Source of the DNA: Burkholderiales bacterium | GTDB taxonomy: Bacteria; Pseudomonadota; Gammaproteobacteria; Burkholderiales; Burkholderiaceae_C | Reading direction: 5' to 3' | Assembly: GCA_028869035.1 (NCBI GenBank) | Contig: JAGWTL010000022.1 | Span: 1 to 16,546 of the forward strand | Length of the DNA stretch: 16,546 nt | Shown here: piece after piece, positions 1-6,613 of the stretch | How the letters are laid out: the number at the start of each line of letters is the position of its first letter | How positions within the stretch are numbered: the stretch's first letter is position 1 | Translations under genes and position numbers: made by a program | The notes under the pieces: model-generated | Databases searched by the model: none | Seen by the model: the letters and a program-made list of their open reading frames with translations, nothing else | Told to the model about the DNA's origin: nothing

Positions 1-1292
1 TGCGCTTCTGGTTCAAGCTGGGCTTCATCAGCTTTGGCGGCCCGGCCGGCCAGATTGCCATCATGCACGAGGAACTGGTGGAACGGCAGCGCTGGATCTC
101 GGAGCGGCGCTTTCTGCACGCGCTGAACTATTGCATGGTGCTGCCTGGCCCCGAGGCGCAGCAGCTGGCCACCTACATCGGCTGGCTCATGCACCGGACC
201 TGGGGGGGCATCGTGGCCGGCGTGCTCTTCGTGCTGCCTTCGCTCTTCATCCTGATTGCCTTGTCCTGGCTCTACATGGCCTGGGGCGAAACGCCGCTGG
301 TGGCTGGCCTCTTCTATGGCATCAAGCCGGCGGTCACGGCCATCGTGGCGCAGGCGGCGTGGCGCATCGGTTCGCGTGCACTCAAGCACGGCGCGCTGTG
401 GGCCATCGCCGCGGCGGCCTTTGTCGCCATCTTTGCCCTGAACGTGCCGTTCCCGCTCATTGTCGGCGCGGCGGCGCTGACCGGTTATCTGGGCGGCCGG
501 CTGGCGCCGGCCCAATTCAAGACGGGCGGCGGCCACGCCGGCCATGAGAAGTCGTACGGACGGGCGCTGATCGACGACGACACGCCCACGCCCACCCACG
601 CGCGCTTTCGCTGGGCGCACCTGGCGCGCGTGATCGCGGCGGGCGTGCTGCTCTGGCTGCTGCCCATGGCCCTGCTCATGGTCCTGTGGGGCAGGGACCA
701 TGCGTATACGCAGATGGGCTGGTTCTTCACCAAGGCGGCGCTGCTGACCTTCGGCGGAGCCTACGCCGTGCTGCCCTATGTGTACCAGGGGGCCGTCACG
801 CACTATGGCTGGCTCACGCCGGAACAGATGATCGATGGCCTGGCGCTGGGCGAGACGACGCCGGGCCCGCTGATCATGGTGGTGGCCTTTGTCGGTTTCG
901 TTGGCGGCTACGGGCAGGCCTTGCTGGGGCCGGACCATCCCTTCCTCGCCGGTGCCCTGGCGGCCACGCTGGTGACCTGGTTCACCTTCCTGCCGTCCTT
1001 TCTGTTCATCCTGGCCGGTGGGCCGCTGGTGGAATCCACCCACGACGACCTCAAGTTCACCGCGCCGCTGACGGCCATCACGGCGGCCGTGGTGGGCGTG
1101 ATCCTGAACCTGGCGCTGTTCTTCGGCTACCACGTGCTGTGGCCGCAGGGCTGGGGCGGGCACTTCGATGTGCCTTCGGCGCTGATCGCCGTGGCGGCGG
1201 CGGTGGCCCTCTTGCGCTACAAGCGCAATGTCATGCATGTCATTGCGGTCTGCGCCCTGCTGGGCCTGGCGCTCAAGAGCGCGGGGTTGTGA
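1..1292 (+). CDS. chrA: ChrA-type chromate transporter, 5'-truncated by the window edge
   Basis: Inner-membrane protein of the CHR family, whose characterised members export chromate. The frame is open from base 3, so the first Met at 63 is internal; the true N-terminus, probably 15-30 residues, lies outside the window. About 429 residues are present. There are two CHR halves. The first has FKLGFISFGGPAGQIA just before Met-63 and then a VLPGPEAQQLATYIG stretch. The second has FFTKAALLTFGGAYAVLP and LALGETTPGPL. This is the duplicated long-chain form with FGG and PGP motifs in each half. A hydrophilic linker with an Asp/Thr/Pro patch separates the halves, and the rest is strongly hydrophobic with about ten membrane spans. 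No chrB regulator is visible, though it could lie upstream. The family is certain; chromate as the substrate is inferred from the family. Confidence 0.93.
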   Translation, partial: RFWFKLGFISFGGPAGQIAIMHEELVERQRWISERRFLHALNYCMVLPGPEAQQLATYIGWLMHRTWGGIVAGVLFVLPSLFILIALSWLYMAWGETPLVAGLFYGIKPAVTAIVAQAAWRIGSRALKHGALWAIAAAAFVAIFALNVPFPLIVGAAALTGYLGGRLAPAQFKTGGGHAGHEKSYGRALIDDDTPTPTHARFRWAHLARVIAAGVLLWLLPMALLMVLWGRDHAYTQMGWFFTKAALLTFGGAYAVLPYVYQGAVTHYGWLTPEQMIDGLALGETTPGPLIMVVAFVGFVGGYGQALLGPDHPFLAGALAATLVTWFTFLPSFLFILAGGPLVESTHDDLKFTAPLTAITAAVVGVILNLALFFGYHVLWPQGWGGHFDVPSALIAVAAAVALLRYKRNVMHVIAVCALLGLALKSAGL

Positions 1293-1398
1293 GCTGGCAT
1301 TGGCCCTGCAGGCGCGTTCGCGCGGGGCTTGCCCGCTGCCTTGGGTCTGGGGGATGATGCGTGCCGGGCGTTCCCCGGGGGAGCGCCAGGAGTTCATC

Positions 1399-2130
1399 AT
1401 GTGGACACGCGTTGTAGCGGCCTTGTGGCTGGCCCTGGGCTGTGGTGCCTGGGATGCCCGGGCGCAGGGCCGGGTGAGCGAGCAGCTCATCACCTCGGCC
1501 CACTACCCCGGTGGTGAGGTCGTGCCTTACCTGCTCACCGAGCAGGGGCCCGCGCACCCCAGGTACGTGGTGGTCCTCATGCCGGGCGGCTCGGGGCGGC
1601 TGGAGCCCGAGATGCGCGAAGGCAAGGTGGTCTTCAAGGGCCGGGGCAATTTCCTGATCCGCTCGCGTGCCCTGTTCACGGATGCCGACATGGTCGCCAT
1701 TGCCACGGACAGCACCGGCAGCCCGGAACGCATGGGCGCCATCACGGACGATGTGGCCCGGCGCTTTCCCGGTGCCAGGGTCTATGTGATCGGCACCAGT
1801 CGCAGCACCCTGTCCACCATGCAGCTGGCCGACCGCATGGACGGCAAGGTCGCCGGCTTTGTCCATACCTCGTCGATGAGCGGCATTGCCCGTTTTGACA
1901 CCCGGTCGCTGAAGAGTCGGCAGCTGATCGTCCACCACAAGAACGATGGCTGCTACGTCACAGGCTACGGTACCGCCCTGTACAACCACGAGCAGTTCGG
2001 CACCGCCTTCATCGCTGTGGAGGGAGGCGTCTCGCAAGGCGACCCCTGCGAGGCCTTGGCCTACCACGGCTACAACGGTATCGAAAAAGAAGTGATCGGG
2101 AAGATCAAGGCCTGGATCCGGCAGGACTGA
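1399..2130 (+). CDS. Secreted alpha/beta-hydrolase-like protein of unknown substrate
   Basis: 243 residues. ATG 1399 is chosen because AGGAG at 1388-1392 sits at good spacing and it gives an N-terminal signal peptide (hydrophobic residues 5-18, likely cleavage after DARA or AQG near residue 22-24). The longer open frame from 1228 would overlap chrA. Visible features are a YVVVLMPGGSG strand and turn near 57-65, like the oxyanion-hole region of alpha/beta hydrolases; GTSRST at 132-137, which fits a nucleophile elbow with Ser134; Asp183 in HHKNDGC; and His223 in AYHGYNG. These could form a Ser-Asp-His triad. Cys185 and Cys217 could form a disulfide in the periplasm. I do not recognise a named family and cannot give a substrate. 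It lies 106 bp after chrA, possibly in the same transcript. The catalytic assignment is inference. Confidence 0.8.
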   Translation: MWTRVVAALWLALGCGAWDARAQGRVSEQLITSAHYPGGEVVPYLLTEQGPAHPRYVVVLMPGGSGRLEPEMREGKVVFKGRGNFLIRSRALFTDADMVAIATDSTGSPERMGAITDDVARRFPGARVYVIGTSRSTLSTMQLADRMDGKVAGFVHTSSMSGIARFDTRSLKSRQLIVHHKNDGCYVTGYGTALYNHEQFGTAFIAVEGGVSQGDPCEALAYHGYNGIEKEVIGKIKAWIRQD

Positions 2131-2143
2131 CCTCGTCCTGCCG
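2119..2143 (+). terminator. Stem-loop across the stop of the hydrolase gene, possible terminator
   Basis: CGGCAGGAC (2119-2127) is perfectly complementary to GTCCTGCCG (2135-2143), giving a 9 bp GC-rich stem with a 7-nt loop that holds the end of the TGA stop codon. No T-run follows, so this is at best a weak or Rho-assisted terminator, or an mRNA 3'-end stabiliser. Confidence 0.4.
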
Positions 2144-2343
2144 CTTGGGGGGCGGGCGGCTGTGCGCCGCAGCATGATCCGTGCTCATCCTCCGGCACCC
2201 CTGTCTTGCCAGGGCTGCCCAGCCATTTCTCCTCTGAATTCCACGAAATCTCCACGGCGAACCGATTGACCACGCACCGACGTGATGACAGTTTTTGGTG
2301 CGGTGCAATAAATCATTTCTATCGATAGTATTGTTAAAGCAAA

Positions 2344-2372
2344 GTCAAAAATTAATAGTCAAGACCTATAAT
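2344..2372 (+). promoter_or_regulatory. Sigma-70-type promoter for ahpC
   Basis: A perfect TATAAT -10 box lies at 2367-2372. The hexamer 17 bp upstream (GTCAAA, 2344-2349) is a poor -35, as expected for an activator-dependent promoter. Initiation near 2379 would give a leader of roughly 60 nt before ATG 2443. Confidence 0.55.
2355..2369 (+). promoter_or_regulatory. OxyR-like binding half site upstream of ahpC
   Basis: ATAG-N7-CTAT (2355-2358 and 2366-2369) matches the known OxyR/LysR-type dyad (T-N11-A) exactly at the outer tetramers. The tetramers expected 22 bp upstream (2333-2336 GTTA, 2344-2347 GTCA) are degenerate, so a full tetrameric OxyR site is only partly visible. OxyR control of ahpCF is established in many proteobacteria. 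The site overlaps the -10 box, closer than activator sites usually lie, so the mode of control (activation or repression) is open. Confidence 0.55.
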
Positions 2373-2381
2373 TCATTCCAT

Positions 2382-2396
2382 CGGCTTACCAAGCCG
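2382..2396 (+). promoter_or_regulatory. Hairpin at the start of the ahpC leader
   Basis: CGGCTT (2382-2387) pairs perfectly with AAGCCG (2391-2396) around a 3-nt ACC loop. A short TTTT follows at 2401-2405 after GTCGG. It would lie within a few nucleotides of the predicted 5' end of the transcript. It may protect the 5' end or attenuate; the T-run is too short and too distant for a standard terminator. Confidence 0.4.
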
Positions 2397-2442
2397 GTCG
2401 GTTTTCATAAATCCCCTTTATCAACATCACAGGAGTAAATGC

Positions 2443-3006
2443 ATGTCCCTGATCAACACCCAAGTCCAGCCCTTCAAGGCCGAAGCTTTCCACAACGGTC
2501 GTTTCGTCCAGGTCAGCAATGAAACGCTCAAGGGCGAGTGGTCCGTGCTGATCTTCATGCCGGCCGCCTTCACCTTCAACTGCCCGACCGAAGTGGAAGA
2601 CGCCGCTGACAACTACGCCGAGTTCCAGAAGGCCGGCGCCGAGGTCTACATCGTCACCACCGACACCCACTTCGCCCACAAGGTGTGGCACGAGACCTCG
2701 CCGGCTGTTGGCAAGGCCAAGTTCCCCCTGGTCGGCGACCCGACCCACCAACTGACCCGCGCTTTCGGTGTGCACATCGAAGAGGAAGGCCTGGCCCTGC
2801 GCGGCACCTTCATCATCAACCCCGAAGGCCAGATCAAGACCGCCGAAGTGCATGACAACGCCATCGCCCGCGACGTCAAGGAAACCCTGCGCAAGCTCAA
2901 GGCCGCCCAGTACGTGGCCAAGAACCCCGGCCAGGTCTGCCCGGCCAAGTGGAACGAAGGCGCCAAGACCCTGACCCCCTCGCTGGACCTGGTCGGCAAG
3001 ATCTGA
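2443..3006 (+). CDS. ahpC: Alkyl hydroperoxide reductase subunit C (2-Cys peroxiredoxin)
   Basis: 187 residues, the same length as E. coli AhpC and collinear with it from MSLINT to SLDLVGKI. Cytoplasmic peroxidase that reduces H2O2, organic hydroperoxides and peroxynitrite. The peroxidatic Cys47 lies in FTFNCPTE with Thr44 in place; the resolving Cys166 lies in GQVCPAKW; Arg120 is the likely active-site arginine. The C-terminal YVAKNPGQVCPAKW region is the typical-2-Cys arm that makes the intersubunit disulfide and forms the decamer. A strong AGGAG (2431-2435) precedes ATG 2443. Codons are nearly all G/C-ending preferred ones, more biased than in its neighbours, which fits high expression. 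It heads the ahpCF unit behind an OxyR-like site. One small difference from E. coli is Asn rather than Val just before the peroxidatic Cys. Confidence 0.98.
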   Translation: MSLINTQVQPFKAEAFHNGRFVQVSNETLKGEWSVLIFMPAAFTFNCPTEVEDAADNYAEFQKAGAEVYIVTTDTHFAHKVWHETSPAVGKAKFPLVGDPTHQLTRAFGVHIEEEGLALRGTFIINPEGQIKTAEVHDNAIARDVKETLRKLKAAQYVAKNPGQVCPAKWNEGAKTLTPSLDLVGKI

Positions 3007-3011
3007 GGTTC

Positions 3012-3161
3012 GTCGAGCGTCCGGCGTTGAGGGTTGAGCTGGTTTTCCGCTCGACGCAAAACGCCGGACGCCGCACCCTTGAGCTTTGAGAGTTGGGCGT
3101 TGCGCGTCATGGCGCAGCGCCCCTCCCTGAACGCTCAACCCTGAACGCCCAACGCTCAACC
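3012..3161. repeat. Inverted heptamer repeat array in the ahpC-ahpF spacer
   Basis: The spacer is built from 7-bp units. Plus-orientation units are CGTTGAG-GGTTGAG (3025-3038) and four in a row at 3079-3106 (TTGAGCT, TTGAGAG, TTGGGCG, TTGCGCG). The opposite orientation follows as five contiguous units at 3127-3161 (CTGAACG, CTCAACC, CTGAACG, CCCAACG, CTCAACC). The 14 bp at 3025-3038 pair with 3134-3147 with one mismatch. There is also a perfect 12 bp inverted repeat (3017-3028 with 3060-3071) and a competing perfect 8 bp pair, GTCGAGCG (3012-3019) with CGCTCGAC (3048-3055). The RNA could fold in several mutually exclusive ways. Possible roles are transcript processing or setting the AhpC:AhpF ratio; these are inferences. 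Confidence 0.8.
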
Positions 3162-3177
3162 TTTTCCGGAGCCCGCC

Positions 3178-4755
3178 ATGCTCGACGACACCCTCAAGAC
3201 CCAGTTGCAGGCCTACCTGCAAAAGCTTCAGCGCCCCATTCGCCTGATCGCCTCGCTCGACGGTGGCGAAAAATCAGCCGAGTTGCGCGCCCTGCTGCAG
3301 GAAATTGCCGGTCTGTCGGAGCAGGTGAGCTTTGACGGGAGCGGCACGGATGCGCGCAAGCCCTCCTTCGTGATCGCCCGTGAGGGTGAGAGCACAGGCG
3401 TGCGTTTTGCCGCGATTCCGCTGGGCCACGAGTTCACCTCGCTGGTGCTGGCCCTGCTGTGGACCGGCGGCCACCCGCCCAAGGTCGAGGCCGAGGTGAT
3501 CGAGCAGATCAAGGGTCTGCAGGGCGACTTCAAGTTCGAGGTCTACATGTCCCTGAGCTGCCACAACTGCCCGGACGTGGTGCAGGCGGCCAGCCTCATG
3601 GCGATTCTGAACCCGCGTGTGCAGACCACGGTGATCGATGGCGGCCTGTACCAGGCCGAAGTGGACGAGCGCCAGGTCATGGCCGTGCCCATGACCTTCC
3701 TCAACGGTCAGGTCTTCGCCTCGGGCCGCATGACGGTGGAGGAGATCGTGGCCAAGCTTGACGTGAAGTCGGAAGAGCGCGAGGCGGCCAAGCTGTCCGC
3801 CAAGGACCCCTACGACGTGCTCATCGTCGGCGGCGGCCCGGCCGGCGCGGCGGCGGCCGTGTACGCGGCGCGCAAGGGCATCCGCGTGGGCGTGGCGGCC
3901 GAGCGTTTCGGTGGCCAGGTCAACGACACCATGGCCATCGAGAACTACATCTCGGTGCTGGAGACCGACGGCCCCAGGTTCGCCGCTGCGCTCGAGGCCC
4001 AGGTGCGCCACTACGAGGTGGACATCATGAACCTGCAGCGCGCCGACAAACTGATTCCCGCTGAAGAACCGGGCGGCCTGGTCGAAGTGCAGATGGCCAA
4101 CGGTGGCAGCCTCAAGGCGCGCAGTGTCATCCTGTCCACCGGCGCGCGCTGGCGCAATGTCAATGTGCCGGGTGAACAGGCGTACAAGAACCGCGGCGTG
4201 GCCTACTGCCCGCACTGCGACGGCCCGCTGTTCAAAGGCAAGCGCGTGGCCGTGATCGGCGGCGGCAATTCGGGTGTGGAAGCGGCCATTGATCTGGCCG
4301 GCATCGTGCAGCACGTCACGCTGATCGAGTTCGCCGACGCGCTCAAGGCCGATGCCGTGCTGGTCAGCAAGCTCAAGAGCCTGCCCAATGTGACCATCCA
4401 CCTCAATGCCCAGACCACCGAGATCACGGGCGACGGCGCACGCGTCAACGGCCTGGGCTACAAGGACCGCGTCAGCGGCGAGGTGAAGCACGTGGAACTC
4501 GAAGGCGTGTTCGTGCAGATCGGCCTGGTGCCCAACACCGAATGGCTCAAGGGCACGCTGGAACTCAGCCGCTACGGCGAGATCGTGGTCGACGCAAAGG
4601 GCCATACCGATGTGGCGGGCGTGTTCGCCGCCGGCGACTGCACGACCGTGCCCTACAAGCAGATCGTGATCGCCGCGGGGGAGGGCGCCAAGGCCGCGCT
4701 CAGTGCCTTCGACCACCTGATCCGCACGCCGGTGGCCGAGGCCGTGGCCGCCTGA
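3178..4755 (+). CDS. ahpF: Alkyl hydroperoxide reductase subunit F (NADH:peroxiredoxin reductase)
   Basis: 525 residues. Cytosolic flavoprotein that passes electrons from NADH through FAD and two disulfide centres to AhpC. The N-terminal tandem thioredoxin-fold domain (about 1-200) has the redox pair Cys128/Cys131 in SCHNCPDVV. The FAD-binding Rossmann motif VGGGPAGAAAAVYAA lies at 217-231; the second redox pair Cys344/Cys347 is in AYCPHCDGP; the NADH-binding motif GGGNSGVEAA is at 361-370; the FAD-contacting FAAGDCTT is at 483-490. Cys spacing is nearly identical to E. coli AhpF (129/132, 345/348). The start is supported by GGAG at 3168-3171. It follows ahpC by 171 bp, an unusually long spacer filled with repeats, and has its own terminator downstream. 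Confidence 0.97.
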   Translation: MLDDTLKTQLQAYLQKLQRPIRLIASLDGGEKSAELRALLQEIAGLSEQVSFDGSGTDARKPSFVIAREGESTGVRFAAIPLGHEFTSLVLALLWTGGHPPKVEAEVIEQIKGLQGDFKFEVYMSLSCHNCPDVVQAASLMAILNPRVQTTVIDGGLYQAEVDERQVMAVPMTFLNGQVFASGRMTVEEIVAKLDVKSEEREAAKLSAKDPYDVLIVGGGPAGAAAAVYAARKGIRVGVAAERFGGQVNDTMAIENYISVLETDGPRFAAALEAQVRHYEVDIMNLQRADKLIPAEEPGGLVEVQMANGGSLKARSVILSTGARWRNVNVPGEQAYKNRGVAYCPHCDGPLFKGKRVAVIGGGNSGVEAAIDLAGIVQHVTLIEFADALKADAVLVSKLKSLPNVTIHLNAQTTEITGDGARVNGLGYKDRVSGEVKHVELEGVFVQIGLVPNTEWLKGTLELSRYGEIVVDAKGHTDVAGVFAAGDCTTVPYKQIVIAAGEGAKAALSAFDHLIRTPVAEAVAA

Positions 4756-4771
4756 ACTCAAGCGCGTCGTC

Positions 4772-4807
4772 AAAAAGGGACAGCGCCCAGAGGCCTGTCC
4801 CTTTTTT
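4772..4807 (+). terminator. Intrinsic terminator after ahpF
   Basis: A perfect 12 bp stem, AAAAAGGGACAG (4772-4783) with CTGTCCCTTTTT (4795-4806), has an 11-nt loop and a run of six T (4802-4807). The A-run on the other arm lets it work in both directions. It separates ahpCF from lemA. Confidence 0.9.
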
Positions 4808-4820
4808 CATGGCCGCCCGG

Positions 4821-4848
4821 GGTGACGGGCCGCAGTCGCTCGTATGAT
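4821..4848 (+). promoter_or_regulatory. Possible lemA promoter
   Basis: TATGAT (4843-4848) is a fair -10 box, and GGTGAC (4821-4826) lies 16 bp upstream as a partial -35. It sits just after the ahpF terminator and 30 bp before ATG 4878, so the lemA pair likely has its own promoter here. The match is modest. Confidence 0.35.
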
Positions 4849-4877
4849 GGCCCTCGTCAACTCAAGGAGGGCAGCTC

Positions 4878-5453
4878 ATGTCAGCCGGTACTGCGATTTT
4901 CTGGGGCGTTGTGGCCGTGGGGCTGGTCTACGCCGTCATGCTCTACAACGGCCTGGTGCAGCTCAAGCACAACGTGGCCAAGGCCTGGGCCAATATCGAC
5001 GTGGCGCTCAAGCAGCGTCATGACGAGCTGCCCAAGCTGGTCGAGGTCTGCAAGCAGTACAAGCAGTTCGAGCAGGCCACGCTGCAATCCGTGATCGAGG
5101 CGCGCAGCCGCGTGCAGAGCGCGCGTGAGGCGCACGATGTGCCGGCTCTGAGCCGCGCCGAGGGTGCCTTGCGCACGGGCCTGGGTCAGATCTACGCGGT
5201 GGCCGAGGCCTACCCCGAGCTCAAGGCCAACGAGCAATTCATGCAGCTGCAGCAGCGCATCAGTTCGCTGGAAAGCCTGATCTCCGACCGACGCGAGCTC
5301 TACAACGAGTCGGTCAATCTGAACAATGTGCGCGTGGATTCTTTCCCCGACGCCTTGATCGCGCGTTTCTTCCGTTTCCAGCCGCACCCGCTGCTCGAAT
5401 TCGCCGACCACGAAAAGGCCGACGTGGATGTGTGCCAGCTGTTCAAGAGCTGA
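4878..5453 (+). CDS. lemA: LemA family membrane protein
   Basis: 191 residues. A single N-terminal membrane span (about 7-23) is followed by a long helical domain of the LemA fold. Family signatures visible are YNGLVQLKHNVAKAWANIDV (23-42) and QRHDELPKLVEVCKQY (46-61), then AYPELKANEQFMQLQ (111-125) and SFPDALIARFFRF (155-167). The start has an ideal AAGGAGG at 4864-4870. Biochemical function is not settled for the family; it is common in bacterial envelopes. The next gene begins 9 bp later and encodes a GIDE-domain membrane protein, a pairing I recall in other proteobacteria, which suggests the two act together at the membrane. Note that the name lemA also belongs historically to an unrelated sensor kinase. 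Confidence 0.93.
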   Translation: MSAGTAIFWGVVAVGLVYAVMLYNGLVQLKHNVAKAWANIDVALKQRHDELPKLVEVCKQYKQFEQATLQSVIEARSRVQSAREAHDVPALSRAEGALRTGLGQIYAVAEAYPELKANEQFMQLQQRISSLESLISDRRELYNESVNLNNVRVDSFPDALIARFFRFQPHPLLEFADHEKADVDVCQLFKS

Positions 5454-5462
5454 CCGCCGGCC

Positions 5463-6389
5463 TTGATTGGCGCCTCCATGGTGGTATCGACGCCTTTGGG
5501 TGTGCTCGGCGCTTCGCTGCATGCCGGGGTGGCGGCAGTGCAGCTGTTCCTGCTCTTGCTGGCTTTCAAGACCGCTCAGCGGGATGTGTGGCTGGCCTGT
5601 CTGGCTGCCGTCGCCGCGCTGGCCTTCTTGGCCTGGCTGACGGCGGTGCGCCGCCGCCGCGCCATGGCCGGCACGCCGACTTCGCGCATCGCCAGCGCGG
5701 CCCAGGGGTATGTGGAGTTGCAGGGCCGTGGCATGCCGCTGGACGTGAATCCTCTGCGCTCGCCCGTGAGCGGCGCGACCTGCCTCTGGTACAGCTACCA
5801 GGTCGAAGAGAAAAACAGCGAAGACAAGTGGGAGATGCTGGAGCAGGCGAAAAGCGACACCAGCTTTGTGCTCGACGATGGCAGCGGCCGCTGCCTGGTG
5901 GACCCCGAGGGGGCCGAGATCCTGACGCGGCATTGCAAACGCTGGAATGATGGCAGTCGTCGTTATGTGGAATGGACGCTGTTGCAGCAGGACCGCATCT
6001 ACGTGCTGGGCAACTTCCTGACCAGGCATCCTGATCACGGCCTCGATGCCGGCGCCGATGTGCGCGATCAGCTGGCCGAATGGAAACGCGACCAGGCCGG
6101 CCTGCTGCGCCGCTTCGATCTGAACCACGACGGCCAGCTTGACGAGCGGGAGTGGGCGCTGGCACGGCGCCTGGCCCAGCGCGGGGTCGAGAAAAAGCAG
6201 CGTGAACTGCGCCAGCAGCCCGAACTGCATCTGGTGCAGGATGCGCCGTCCCGGCTCTTCCTGATCAGCAACCACGATCCGGACCAGCTGGCGCGTCGTT
6301 TCCTGTGGGTCGCGGGCGTGCAACTGCTGGTGTTCATCGGCGCCCTGGGTTTTCTGGGCGCCTGGTGGCGCCAGGGCCCAGGTCTGTAG
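5463..6389 (+). CDS. GIDE-domain (MUL1/MAPL-like) membrane protein with an EF-hand
   Basis: 308 residues from TTG 5463; ATG 5478 (303 residues) is an alternative, and neither has a clear ribosome site, so translation may be coupled to lemA 9 bp upstream. Two hydrophobic segments (about 12-35 and 42-62) are followed by RRRR. A GIDE/BAM-like domain runs about 80-185, with GRGMPL, SGATCLWYSYQVE and DRIYVLGNF. The family resumes with SRLFLISNHDPDQL (263-276), and a last membrane span lies at about 281-301. Between the two family parts sits DLNHDGQLDERE (219-230), a complete 12-residue EF-hand loop with all calcium ligands (D219, N221, D223, D227, E230) and G224. There is no RING finger, so ubiquitin-ligase activity is not implied. 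The role is unknown. The EF-hand suggests calcium or other divalent-cation sensing. Confidence 0.82.
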   Translation: MIGASMVVSTPLGVLGASLHAGVAAVQLFLLLLAFKTAQRDVWLACLAAVAALAFLAWLTAVRRRRAMAGTPTSRIASAAQGYVELQGRGMPLDVNPLRSPVSGATCLWYSYQVEEKNSEDKWEMLEQAKSDTSFVLDDGSGRCLVDPEGAEILTRHCKRWNDGSRRYVEWTLLQQDRIYVLGNFLTRHPDHGLDAGADVRDQLAEWKRDQAGLLRRFDLNHDGQLDEREWALARRLAQRGVEKKQRELRQQPELHLVQDAPSRLFLISNHDPDQLARRFLWVAGVQLLVFIGALGFLGAWWRQGPGL

Positions 6390-6393
6390 GCGC

Positions 6394-6564
6394 TCAGCCC
6401 CCGGAGCGTGCCAATTCGCGCTGCAAGGCCCGCTGCTGATCCTGCCGCTGTGTCTTGCGCGCAGCACGGTGCGATCCCGCCTTGCGCTGCAGGGCGGGCG
6501 CCACCAGCGGGTTGCGCGGCTTGTGCTGTTTCAGCTTGAGCCTGGTTTTTCGGGCGGATTGCAT
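6394..6564 (-). CDS. Small very basic conserved-type hypothetical protein
   Basis: 56 residues from ATG at 6564-6562, rich in Lys, Arg and Gln, beginning MQSARKTRLKLKQHKPRNPL and continuing with VAPALQRKAGSHR. The KPRNPLVA...RKAGSH pattern resembles small hypothetical proteins I remember from Comamonadaceae, which is why I treat it as real rather than a shadow. The longer form from 6594 is less likely. The ribosome site is weak. It converges on the GIDE gene with only 4 bp between the stops. No function can be given; its charge would suit nucleic-acid binding, but that is speculation. Confidence 0.6.
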   Translation of the reverse strand: MQSARKTRLKLKQHKPRNPLVAPALQRKAGSHRAARKTQRQDQQRALQRELARSGG

Positions 6565-6613
6565 GGTCGACCCCGGTCCGGTCCAGGCAGGCATTATCGG
6601 TCCCGCCCACCCC

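Larger units (their letters stand above)
2131..2442. other. 312 bp intergenic region upstream of ahpC
   Basis: There is no convincing gene here. The first 130 bp are GC-rich and hold the stem-loop at the end of the hydrolase gene. From about 2220 the composition turns AT-rich, unlike the rest of the window. A perfect 10 bp palindrome CTATCGATAG lies at 2319-2328, then the OxyR-like site and -10 box, and then a leader hairpin (2382-2396). Short minus-strand open frames here are not supported by any start signal. Confidence 0.7.

Noticed and set aside
1228..1398. Upstream start for the hydrolase gene
   Set aside because: It overlaps chrA and would bury the signal peptide; ATG 1399 has a proper ribosome site.
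1273..2175. 300-residue minus-strand frame opposite the hydrolase gene
   Set aside because: The plus strand has a ribosome site, a signal peptide and triad-like motifs; the minus frame has none of these.
3025..3161. CRISPR or phage attachment explanation for the heptamer array
   Set aside because: The units are 7 bp without unique spacers, and no cas or integrase gene is near.
3274..4773. 499-residue minus-strand frame opposite ahpF
   Set aside because: It is antisense to a protein with all AhpF motifs. The composition is a mirror artefact of high GC.
4881..6467. 528-residue minus-strand frame across lemA and the GIDE gene
   Set aside because: It is a shadow of two recognised plus-strand genes, with His/Gln-rich content and no recognisable domain.
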